This document shows, piece after piece, positions 1-5,574 of a stretch of 5,714 nucleotides of DNA. Below the pieces are notes generated by a model. That model did not search any database. It was not told where the DNA came from and saw only the letters and a list, made by a program, of their open reading frames with translations. The position numbers were made by a program, and so were the translations under genes. Numbering within the stretch: the first letter of the stretch is position 1; every line of letters begins with the position of its first letter. Source of the DNA: Thermopetrobacter sp. (GTDB lineage: Bacteria; Pseudomonadota; Alphaproteobacteria; Rhizobiales; Aestuariivirgaceae); NCBI GenBank assembly GCA_011374735.1, contig DRPD01000397.1, forward strand, positions 1-5,714, given 5' to 3'.

Positions 1-213
1 GCTTCCTTGTCGTTCTCGTTCGTTGGCCTGAGCCGGCGGAAGGGGGGTCTCGCCCCCGCTGCTGCATCTCGATATCAGGCGCGTTACATGCCCCGCCCCA
101 CGCCGCGTTGTCAAGCGCCCTTGCCTCTTGTTGCGGCGGCCCGCAAACGTCCGGTCACGACGAGCGCCGGGGCCACATGCACGGCCGCCGCGCACGCCTC
201 GTGCGGGCGCGCT
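1..213. other. Non-coding left edge, no gene recognised
   Basis: No convincing coding sequence was seen here on either strand. The open frames that cross it are low-complexity and rich in Ala, Arg and Pro, as expected by chance in GC-rich DNA. It is the 3' flank of the bcsS-like gene. Besides the hairpin at 186-209 there is a second G/C inverted repeat at about 42-57, a G run facing a C run across a short loop, without an adjacent T tract. The neighbour to the left lies outside the window. Confidence 0.5.
186..209 (-). terminator. Strong GC hairpin just after the bcsS stop codon
   Basis: A perfect 6-bp stem (191-196 pairing with 200-205) closes a 3-nt loop. After one bulged base at 190 it extends by four more pairs (186-189 with 206-209). 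On the minus strand it begins four bases after the TAG at 214-216. No U tract follows, so it is not a canonical intrinsic terminator. It could be a factor-assisted terminator or a 3' structure that protects the transcript. Confidence 0.35.
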
Positions 214-978
214 CTACTTGAACAGGGATAGCGGCGTGGAAAAGCCGATGGTCGCGTAAGCGCCGCCAAGCTCGTCGGGGGCCCGGTTGTATTGATAGCC
301 GGCGGAAACCGACATGGAGAGCCGGTCGGTGATCCGGATCCCATTGACGAACACGCCGATCCGATGGGTGGGGGCGCTGCCGCTGTCATCGAAGAAGGTG
401 TATTCGGCGCCATAGGAAACCGATGTCGTCTTGTAGCCGGCCTTGGCGTGCAGATAGATGTCGGTGGCGATGGTGGAAAACGAGCCGAACGACTGCACAT
501 ACGGAGCGTTCACGGCTTTCGTCTCGAAGACGTAAAGCAGGCTGCCGCCGACGGCGCCGACGACGCCGGTGCCTGAAGCGGTGTCGTAATCGCCATTGAG
601 CGCCACACCGGCGGACAGCGAGAAATAGATGTTCGGCGTCTGCCATTGATAGCCGATGAGCAGGGAAGAATAGAACGAGTGCGTAAGCGCCCCGGCGTAG
701 CGCGTGTGCGCGTATCCGAGATTACCGGTCACAACCCATCCGGAGGCGTCGATGTCGCCGCTCAGCGCCGTGGTGAACCCGCTGTCGAAACCCAGCGTGG
801 ACTTGCCGGTGCTCCTGATGGCCACCTGCGGGCCGAAAAACAGCACGGTGTCGTTCATCCCTTCACCCGCACCGGCCACGGCCCGGCCCGGCGCACCGGT
901 CAGAACGCCGGCGCACCCGATCATCATCATGGCCGCAGACAACGCCTTGGCGGGCGCCCCCTTGATCCCCTTGCTCAT
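214..978 (-). CDS. bcsS: BcsS-like outer-membrane beta-barrel protein (cellulose biosynthesis family)
   Basis: The protein is 254 residues. It has a Sec-type signal peptide: Lys at 3, 6 and 11, a hydrophobic core at about 12-29, and likely cleavage near 35-37 (AVA-G). The rest is alternating short strands rich in Gly, Tyr, Phe and Ser, including repeated GY motifs (NLGYAHTRY, LIGYQWQT, KAGYKTT, SAGYQYNR) and the ending GGAYATIGFSTPL. This layout and length match the alphaproteobacterial BcsS family (CBP_BcsS), exported barrels found with bacterial cellulose synthase genes; their exact role is not established. The match is from memory of the family pattern, not a search, so another small porin-like family is possible. 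A Cys at 22 sits in a poor lipobox (MIGC) inside the hydrophobic core, so lipidation is unlikely. The ATG at 978 has an AGGGGA ribosome site 8 nt upstream. No separate promoter was seen, so co-transcription with the gene at 1140-2102 is likely. Confidence 0.65.
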   Translation of the reverse strand: MSKGIKGAPAKALSAAMMMIGCAGVLTGAPGRAVAGAGEGMNDTVLFFGPQVAIRSTGKSTLGFDSGFTTALSGDIDASGWVVTGNLGYAHTRYAGALTHSFYSSLLIGYQWQTPNIYFSLSAGVALNGDYDTASGTGVVGAVGGSLLYVFETKAVNAPYVQSFGSFSTIATDIYLHAKAGYKTTSVSYGAEYTFFDDSGSAPTHRIGVFVNGIRITDRLSMSVSAGYQYNRAPDELGGAYATIGFSTPLSLFK

Positions 979-1031
979 TTCGCCATTCCCCTGTCCGTTC
1001 GGCTTCGTCGGCGGCGCCGGCCCTTGTTCAC
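975..1031 (-). CDS. Possible Arg-rich 18-codon leader ORF overlapping the bcsS start
   Basis: A GTG at 1031 opens an 18-codon frame, read as MNKGRRRRRSRTDRGMAK. It ends in a TGA at 975-977 that overlaps the bcsS ATG as ATGA, the usual geometry of translational coupling. A purine-rich Shine-Dalgarno-like stretch, AAAGGAG at 1042-1048, lies 10 nt upstream of the GTG. The peptide is extremely basic, with five consecutive Arg codons. The same frame is open back to a TGA at 1134-1136, so the opening may be chance in GC-rich DNA. No function is assigned. It could be a coupling or attenuation leader, or nothing. Confidence 0.2.
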   Translation of the reverse strand: MNKGRRRRRSRTDRGMAK

Positions 1032-1139
1032 GCCGGCCGCGCTCCTTTCCGTGAATTGGCCGTCCGAAGGTTGCTGTCGCGCCCCGGTCGGCTCATTGGT
1101 CGCGGTTGGCCCGTCCGTCGCGCGGGAGGGCGCTCATGC

Positions 1140-2102
1140 TCACGCCTTCTTCTGCGAGTGGATCGCCGGCGCGGGATACCTGACGCGCCGCTGCGCGGCA
1201 TTGTCCGGCCCGGCGTCCGGCGTGGCGGTGTCCAAGGCGCGCACGTCGCCGGACACGGCAGCGGCCTTCACTCCCGCCTCGCCGAAATACAGCCGCAAGC
1301 CGCCCACCGCCTGGTGGCGGTTGCGCGCCCCGAAGGAATTCTCGCCCAGCGTCGTCAACCCGACGAGCGCCGCGATCCCCGACACGCTGGCCCGTTCGGC
1401 CGGCGGAATGTCCGCCGCGCCCGCCGCCGCGGCGGAGACGGAGCTCAAGCCGGCGATGGCGGCAATCTTCGATAGCCGCGCCAGCAGGCCGCCGTTTCTT
1501 TCACGGGCGGCCGGTGGCGGGCTGGCCGCTGGTGGCCGGCGCGACAACACATCCACCGGTATGCATGCTTCCTCCGGTGTCTGTGCACAGATCTCAATGG
1601 CGGCGATCGCGCCGCGCAGGTCGTCATCGGCGTTGGCGTCGATCAGGCGGCGTATCCGCGCCCGCAGCGAGGCGTCGTCACCGCTGGCGGCCTGCACGAT
1701 CAGTCGGCGTTCTTCGGCATGCCACAGCACCCGCTCCACCCGCCGCCAGCATTCGGCCCGAATCAGCAGGGCCAGCCGGATCAACCCGCTCACCCGCGCG
1801 AACGAGCCTGTCGGATCGGCCACGATGCGGCCTTCGCCAAACAGGCGCGCGAAGTTTTCCAGGCAATCCTGGCCATGCAAATCCGTGGCCGCATGACGAC
1901 GGATGCGCACCGGCATCCCGGGCGCCACCCTGGCGACGGACGCCTCGATGAACGCCACGTTTTCAGGGGTGATCGCGCCTGCGGCCGCGTGGACGGTCAA
2001 CACGCCATCATGTTCGGCAGCGGCGCGCTCGTCAAAGGTGGCGAGCAGATACAGCCCGCACCGCTCGTCGCCCAGGAGGCGCCGGATGTGATCGGTGTTC
2101 AT
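1140..2102 (-). CDS. Unrecognised 320-residue protein with internal signal-like hydrophobic segment
   Basis: I do not recognise this protein. The start chosen is the ATG at 2102, because GGGAGG (2109-2114) lies 6 nt upstream; the longer frame from 2165 would begin inside the likely promoter. Residues 1-188 look like a soluble alpha/beta region: a strand-rich start (GLYLLATF, GVLTVHA, MPVRIRRH), an Arg-rich helix at about 100-150, and a strand LWHAEERRLIVQ at 127-138. A Pro/Ala linker follows at 189-199. Residues 208-230 (ARLSK, then a 15-20 residue Ala/Ile/Gly/Ser stretch ending AGAAD) look like a signal peptide or membrane segment in mid-protein. A second weak hydrophobic stretch is at 240-252, then VGGLRLYFG at 266-274, which resembles a barrel strand, and a hydrophilic tail ending KKA. 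Its place directly upstream of the bcsS-like gene on the same strand, 161 bp away, suggests a role in envelope or polysaccharide work. That is inference only. Confidence 0.75.
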   Translation of the reverse strand: MNTDHIRRLLGDERCGLYLLATFDERAAAEHDGVLTVHAAAGAITPENVAFIEASVARVAPGMPVRIRRHAATDLHGQDCLENFARLFGEGRIVADPTGSFARVSGLIRLALLIRAECWRRVERVLWHAEERRLIVQAASGDDASLRARIRRLIDANADDDLRGAIAAIEICAQTPEEACIPVDVLSRRPPAASPPPAARERNGGLLARLSKIAAIAGLSSVSAAAAGAADIPPAERASVSGIAALVGLTTLGENSFGARNRHQAVGGLRLYFGEAGVKAAAVSGDVRALDTATPDAGPDNAAQRRVRYPAPAIHSQKKA

Positions 2103-2108
2103 GTCGCG

Positions 2109-2114
2109 CCTCCC
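2109..2114 (-). promoter_or_regulatory. Ribosome binding site that sets the start at 2102
   Basis: GGGAGG on the minus strand, 6 nt before the ATG at 2102. It supports this start over the in-frame ATG at 2165, whose upstream sequence has no such site. Confidence 0.65.
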
Positions 2115-2141
2115 ACTTCCCGTCGGCCATGATTTGCCCCA

Positions 2142-2171
2142 ATTATATTTGACAGCCGCGAGCATAGTAAA
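2142..2171 (-). promoter_or_regulatory. Sigma-70-type promoter for the leftward genes
   Basis: On the minus strand a perfect TATAAT lies at 2142-2147. TTTACT at 2166-2171 (4 of 6 matches to the -35 consensus) is 18 bp upstream. The predicted transcript would begin near 2135, about 33 nt before the ATG at 2102, leaving room for the GGGAGG ribosome site. A perfect -10 box in such GC-rich DNA is unlikely to be chance. It probably drives both the 320-residue protein and the bcsS-like gene. Confidence 0.6.
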
Positions 2172-2174
2172 TAG

Positions 2175-2191
2175 GGGAAACCGTTTTTCCC
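2175..2191. repeat. 6-bp inverted repeat upstream of the leftward promoter
   Basis: GGGAAA at 2175-2180 and TTTCCC at 2186-2191 form a perfect inverted repeat around a 5-nt centre. It starts four bases upstream of the candidate -35 box of the leftward promoter, so it sits where an activator or repressor could bind. The arms are short and no known operator is matched. Confidence 0.3.
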
Positions 2192-2257
2192 AGCGGCCGC
2201 TTTCATATCGATTGGCGGCTCACGACAATGAACCCCCGCGCACGAACGTCGCCTGAA

Positions 2258-2292
2258 CCCGGTTGATGGACGAAAGACGCCCGGTTTATGAT
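2258..2292 (+). promoter_or_regulatory. Candidate promoter for the glycosyltransferase with phased direct repeats
   Basis: TTGATG at 2263-2268 (4 of 6 matches) and TATGAT at 2287-2292 (5 of 6) are 18 bp apart on the plus strand, predicting a start near 2299 and a leader of about 180 nt before the GTG at 2483. Each box lies in one copy of a direct repeat, CCCGGTTGATG at 2258-2268 and CCCGGTTTATG at 2280-2290, which differ by one base and are 22 bp apart, about two helical turns. A looser third copy (CCCGGTTCCTG) starts at 2410. The promoter call is moderate; the repeats are directly visible. Confidence 0.35.
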
Positions 2293-2471
2293 CCGGATGG
2301 AATGGCTGCTCTTGATGTCGTCGATGGCGCCACCGGGTGGACTTGACGATATTGGCGGAGATGACATGTCGCGCCACGTCGGCGCTCGCAGATCGAACCG
2401 CCTTTTCCACCCGGTTCCTGACGTTTCTTGAGACCTTCGGGAAAGCCTTCTTGATGAAAACATCGAGTTGC

Positions 2472-2477
2472 AGGGGG
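2472..2477 (+). promoter_or_regulatory. Ribosome binding site that sets the GTG start at 2483
   Basis: AGGGGG lies 5 nt before the GTG at 2483. The alternative in-frame TTG at 2468 sits upstream of this site and has no comparable purine stretch of its own. An in-frame stop at 2429-2431 rules out a start further upstream. Confidence 0.5.
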
Positions 2478-2482
2478 CCAGC

Positions 2483-3595
2483 GTGACCAGCCACCGGCCG
2501 GCATCCGCCGAAAGACCGCTGCACGTGCTTCTGTGCCCGGATCAGCCGTCATGGGCGTTTGACAACATCGCCACCAACATCTCCCGCCATGCCGGCGCGC
2601 ATCGCGTGTCGAAAATCTACATGCGCGATGTGCTGGACAACGAGCACCGGTTTTTCGAGGCGATCTTCTTGAAGCGGATCGACCTGTGCCATGTCTTCTG
2701 GCGAGAGGACATCTTCCACCTGCTCGACCCCGGCACCATCAGGCGCGCGGCGCAGCGCATGGGCTTTGATTATCCGGCCATGATCCGCGGCATCAACAGT
2801 TGCGCCTTCACCACCTCCGTCTATGACCATCTGTTTTCGGGCGCCGATGACCTGCGGCGGCGGCGGGCGCGCTTCGCCCTGATCGACGGCTATACGGTGT
2901 CGTCCAACAAGTTGCGCGACATCTACGCCGCCGCGCCGGGTCTGCCACCGCCGGACGCCGTCATTCCCGATGGCGTCGATACGGACCATTTCTCGCCGGC
3001 CGGCGGCGGCCGGAAAGACAAGCGGGAGCTTGCCATCGGCTGGGTCGGCAACAGCGCCTGGGGCCGCGACGCGCGGGACGACGACGTGAAGGGCTTTCAC
3101 CGCCTGTTCAGACCGATGATGAAAGCCCTCGCCGAACGCGGCTTCGCGGTGAAGGAGGTGGTGGCCGACCCGCAGGTTTCCTACGTTCCCTTCGCGGACA
3201 TGCCGGCGCTGTATCGCCAGCTGGACGTTTTCGTCTGCACCTCCGCGGCGGAAGGAACGCCCAACCCGGTGCTTGAGGCCATGGCCTGCTCCGTGCCCGT
3301 GGTGTCCACCGATGTCGGCATCGTCGCCGACGTGTTCGGCCCCTTGCAGCGGCCGTTCATCATCCATGACGAGACGGTGGGGCATTTCGCCGACGCCGTC
3401 GCCACCTTGCTGAAGGATGCGGCGCTGCGGCGGCGCATCGGGCGGGAAAACCGGGCCCGGGCCCTGCAATGGTCGTGGGAGATCCGGACCAGGGGCTGGT
3501 GGCCGTTCTGGAGCGCCATGACGAAGCGAGCCATGAACGCCCGCAATGCGATGCGCCGCGAGGCCAGTTTCCTGTCGCTGGCCGGCATGGGCTGA
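2483..3595 (+). CDS. Glycosyltransferase, GT4-type (GT-B fold)
   Basis: The protein is 370 residues from the GTG at 2483 (375 from the TTG at 2468). It would transfer a sugar from an activated nucleotide donor to a growing glycan in the cytoplasm or at the inner-membrane face. Both GT-B halves are visible. The N-terminal half begins PLHVLLCPDQPSWAFDNIA. The linker region has PDGVDTDHF at 162-170, typical of GT4 enzymes. The C-terminal donor domain starts GWVGNSAWG at 186 and has a VKGF motif with Lys203, then the signature EGTPNPVLE with Glu257 and Glu265 spaced as E-x7-E, then CSVPVVSTDVG. Length is normal, and there is no signal peptide or membrane segment. Donor and acceptor cannot be told from sequence. 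It faces the DUF2194 gene, which suggests the same polysaccharide pathway. A start at 2483 rather than 2468 is preferred for its ribosome site. Confidence 0.9.
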   Translation: MTSHRPASAERPLHVLLCPDQPSWAFDNIATNISRHAGAHRVSKIYMRDVLDNEHRFFEAIFLKRIDLCHVFWREDIFHLLDPGTIRRAAQRMGFDYPAMIRGINSCAFTTSVYDHLFSGADDLRRRRARFALIDGYTVSSNKLRDIYAAAPGLPPPDAVIPDGVDTDHFSPAGGGRKDKRELAIGWVGNSAWGRDARDDDVKGFHRLFRPMMKALAERGFAVKEVVADPQVSYVPFADMPALYRQLDVFVCTSAAEGTPNPVLEAMACSVPVVSTDVGIVADVFGPLQRPFIIHDETVGHFADAVATLLKDAALRRRIGRENRARALQWSWEIRTRGWWPFWSAMTKRAMNARNAMRREASFLSLAGMG

Positions 3596-3620
3596 AGGAC
3601 CCCGCCGGCCCGTTCAGGCC
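3590..3620. terminator. Imperfect inverted repeat spanning two convergent stop codons
   Basis: GGCTGAA at 3590-3596 pairs with TTCAGGCC at 3613-3620 with one bulged base. The left arm contains the glycosyltransferase stop and the right arm the DUF2194 stop. The G/C-rich loop can pair further internally. With only 18 bp between the genes, this is the sole space for a shared bidirectional terminator. No good T tract follows on either strand, so the call is tentative. Confidence 0.3.
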
Positions 3621-5416
3621 GCCTTCTTCTTCTCGAACAGATTGCGCCCGGCGGCGCATTCCACCACATGCACCACGCCCCGCGTTGCGCGGCTGCGCGC
3701 GACCAGCCGTCCGCCGCGCACCGGATGAAGGGTGATGCCGTCACCGGTTCTGATCTGAAACAGAGCCGGCGACGAACAGCGGATGTCGATGTGAGCATCG
3801 GACAGCAACACCGTGACGCGATTGCGCAAGTGGGCGCGCAGCCGCGTCTCGGCCTCGGACGCGCGGACGAACTCCAGCCACGGAAAGCGCTTTCTGACCC
3901 AGGTGATCCACGCTTCCAGCTCCGCCAACAGCCCAGGCCGGCCATCCGCGTTCCGCGACCGCCACAGGCGCGTCTGCGGGTTGCGCACCCGCGCCGCCGG
4001 GGCGTCGTCCCCGGGGGTGTCATAGACATCGTCGGCGTGCAGGAAATGCGTCCACATGCCCATCGCCGCGATTTGCGACAACACGCGCAACCTCTGTTCC
4101 GGCGTCAGGACGTAGCCGTAGGTCTCCCGCGGCAGGCACAGCAGGGAGGTGGCCCACGGTTCGGGGCCGAATTCGCGGTATTCACCGAACGCGAAATTCC
4201 CCATGGAGAATAGCCCGCATATGCTCGTTATTTCGGGAAACACCCGCCGCAGGACATGGAGATGATCGCGCTGATACCAGTTGTTGGCCGGCACGAAGGA
4301 CGTGGGCGCCGCGGCGGACACCACCTCTCGCCACCAGGCGCGCGCCAGTTTCAGTTTCGCCTCCAGCGTCGCCGGATCGGGCCAGGCGCGGTCGGTCAGC
4401 GGCTCGTGGTTGTAGCCGTGAAACCCGAATTCGACATCCGCGTCCAGCGCCGGCAGGCGGCGAAACCGCTCCGCCAGCACCTCCTTGCCCGCCATGACGC
4501 CGGGCGACGCCGGATCGGCCTCCGGCCGCGTCTCCACGTCGCCGTAGTTCATGACCGCATAGAACGTGTAGGCGAGATCATGCCGGTCCTTCAGGGCCAT
4601 CATGTCGTCGATCCACACCTTGAAGAAGTAGCCGTTCCAGTCCAACCCCGCGAACTCGCCGGCCACCGGTTCGGCGGCGTGGTCGGACAATGATGGGGGA
4701 TAATCGTCGACATGCAGCATGGCGAACCCGGCGATGGCCGCGACCGCCACGGGCATGGTGGCGAACAGCGAATGCAAAGCGATGCCGCGCAGCACGCGGG
4801 CGAACAGCACGCCGGTGTTCCAGTAGGCGACCCTGCCGGCCCCGAAGGCCCGCGTCCAGGCGATCGGATTGCCCCGCAGGTCCGTGGCGACGATCTCGCA
4901 TTGCGGCCCCAGCCGCGCCGCGTCGATGGCGAAACAGGCATGCTCGAAGACATGATCGTCCTCGCTCAGCTTCAGGCCGGCGATACCGGGAAACAGCTCC
5001 GCCTTGAAGATCAGGCCCGATGTCTCGTGAAGCGGCGCGACGGCGGCGTCCTCGGGCAGCCCGAAGAGATCGTTCATGCGCGCGTCCCGGCAGCGCAGGC
5101 CGACCAGCAATCCGGCGCCGCCGCGCACATGCCGCCTGAGCCGTTTGACGTCCTCGTCATCGAGGCGGGCGCCGGTTTCGGTGAGCAGCGCGACGGCCTG
5201 GAAGCGCTCCAGCGCCGGCAATGCCTTGCGCAGACGTAAATCGAGCAGGCTGAACGGGATATTCGCGAATTCCAGCCCGGCGCAGAGATTGTCCACCACC
5301 GCCATCGCTTCCGGCTGGCGCGAATCGCAGATGATCAGCACCTCCTGCGGATCGCCGCCAGATGGGTGGGGCGATTGCCGGTTGTGTTCCGAACGCCGCC
5401 AGGGCCAGCGTATCAT
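3614..5416 (-). CDS. DUF2194-type protein with CE4/NodB-like polysaccharide deacetylase domain
   Basis: The protein is 600 residues from the ATG at 5416. That start is preferred to the ATG at 5422 because GGGGGA (5424-5429) is 7 nt from it but only one base from the other. Residues about 24-220 look like a class-I amidotransferase-like Rossmann fold (EVLIICDSRQ, RFQAVALLTETG, RGGAGLLVGLR, GAGRVAYWNTG). Residues about 228-470 resemble the CE4/NodB fold: HVDD at 235-238, HGYNH at 333-337 fitting the H-x3-H metal motif, PANNWYQRD at 376-384 and HFLHADD at 457-463. Residues about 535-597 are strand-rich. The DUF2194 family has no proven reaction that I know of; metal-dependent deacetylation or hydrolysis of a glycan is inferred from the motifs. 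There is no signal peptide, unlike most exported deacetylases. It is convergent with a glycosyltransferase gene, which supports a polysaccharide role. Confidence 0.8.
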   Translation of the reverse strand: MIRWPWRRSEHNRQSPHPSGGDPQEVLIICDSRQPEAMAVVDNLCAGLEFANIPFSLLDLRLRKALPALERFQAVALLTETGARLDDEDVKRLRRHVRGGAGLLVGLRCRDARMNDLFGLPEDAAVAPLHETSGLIFKAELFPGIAGLKLSEDDHVFEHACFAIDAARLGPQCEIVATDLRGNPIAWTRAFGAGRVAYWNTGVLFARVLRGIALHSLFATMPVAVAAIAGFAMLHVDDYPPSLSDHAAEPVAGEFAGLDWNGYFFKVWIDDMMALKDRHDLAYTFYAVMNYGDVETRPEADPASPGVMAGKEVLAERFRRLPALDADVEFGFHGYNHEPLTDRAWPDPATLEAKLKLARAWWREVVSAAAPTSFVPANNWYQRDHLHVLRRVFPEITSICGLFSMGNFAFGEYREFGPEPWATSLLCLPRETYGYVLTPEQRLRVLSQIAAMGMWTHFLHADDVYDTPGDDAPAARVRNPQTRLWRSRNADGRPGLLAELEAWITWVRKRFPWLEFVRASEAETRLRAHLRNRVTVLLSDAHIDIRCSSPALFQIRTGDGITLHPVRGGRLVARSRATRGVVHVVECAAGRNLFEKKKAA

Positions 5417-5455
5417 CTGCATTTCCCCCGCGCGTGGTCAGGTTCGCCCCAGGGC

Positions 5456-5483
5456 ATTCTACATCGGTTGCGCGAGGCGTCAC
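5456..5483 (-). promoter_or_regulatory. Candidate promoter for the DUF2194 gene
   Basis: On the minus strand TAGAAT at 5456-5461 (5 of 6 matches) lies 16 bp from GTGACG at 5478-5483 (4 of 6). The predicted start near 5449 gives a leader of about 33 nt that includes the GGGGGA ribosome site at 5424-5429. The promoter begins just past the candidate fdxA terminator, so the DUF2194 gene would be its own transcription unit. Confidence 0.45.
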
Positions 5484-5485
5484 GG

Positions 5486-5509
5486 AAAACCGCATCCACC
5501 GGGTGGCGG
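5486..5509 (-). terminator. Candidate intrinsic terminator of fdxA
   Basis: On the minus strand, 65 bases after the fdxA stop codon, a GC hairpin (5490-5509) has a 4-bp CCAC/GTGG inner stem, a 3-nt loop, and three more G/C pairs beyond a 3-nt bulge. Four T residues follow (5486-5489). The stem is bulged and the T tract short, so it may be weak or leaky. Confidence 0.4.
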
Positions 5510-5574
5510 AGATGGCAACGGGCTGGAGAGGCATTGACGGGTGGGGGCAGAGGCAAGCGTGCGCGAGATGCCGC

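Larger units (their letters stand above)
2103..2482. other. Divergent intergenic region between the leftward genes and the glycosyltransferase
   Basis: This 380-bp stretch holds no gene I recognise. The part at about 2141-2190 is clearly more AT-rich than the rest of the window and carries the leftward promoter and an inverted repeat. The middle carries a possible rightward promoter with phased repeats. The stretch from about 2300 to 2482 would be a long leader of about 180 nt for the glycosyltransferase. A 49-codon plus-strand frame (GTG at 2337) ends in a TGA that overlaps the GTG at 2483, but it has no good ribosome site and no recognisable sequence. Minus-strand frames here are discussed in the findings. 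Confidence 0.6.

Noticed and set aside
7..231. 74-codon plus-strand open frame at the left edge
   Set aside because: It is Ala/Arg/Pro-rich with no motif, runs into the 3' end of the bcsS-like gene on the other strand, and has no clear ribosome site.
905..920. Lipoprotein signal (lipobox) in the bcsS-like protein at Cys22
   Set aside because: The residues before Cys are MIG, a poor lipobox, and the hydrophobic core continues past the Cys to a normal Ala-type cleavage region.
646..1896. Long plus-strand open frame of 416 codons
   Set aside because: It runs antisense across the bcsS-like gene and the 320-residue gene, is rich in Arg, Ala, Pro and Ser, and has no recognisable motif. It is a GC-driven shadow of the real genes.
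2149..2154. Perfect TTGACA hexamer on the plus strand as a -35 box for the glycosyltransferase
   Set aside because: No acceptable -10 box lies 16-18 bp downstream; the nearest AT-rich hexamers are at 13-14 bp. It overlaps the leftward promoter instead.
2103..2165. Longer N-terminus starting at the ATG at 2165 for the 320-residue protein
   Set aside because: The extra 21 codons cover the perfect TATAAT box and lie upstream of the good GGGAGG site that serves the ATG at 2102.
2549..3469. Minus-strand open frame of 306 codons opposite the glycosyltransferase
   Set aside because: The plus strand carries clear GT4 motifs in frame. The antisense product is rich in His, Gly and Arg and shows no family pattern.
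3181..4029. Minus-strand open frame of 282 codons across the convergent junction
   Set aside because: It overlaps both the glycosyltransferase and the DUF2194 gene in other frames and is Arg-rich low-complexity sequence.
2331..5506. Shared 11-mer CCACCGGGTGG near 2330 and near 5496
   Set aside because: It is a short GC palindrome-like string in GC-rich DNA, in different contexts (leader and terminator stem); two copies are expected by chance.
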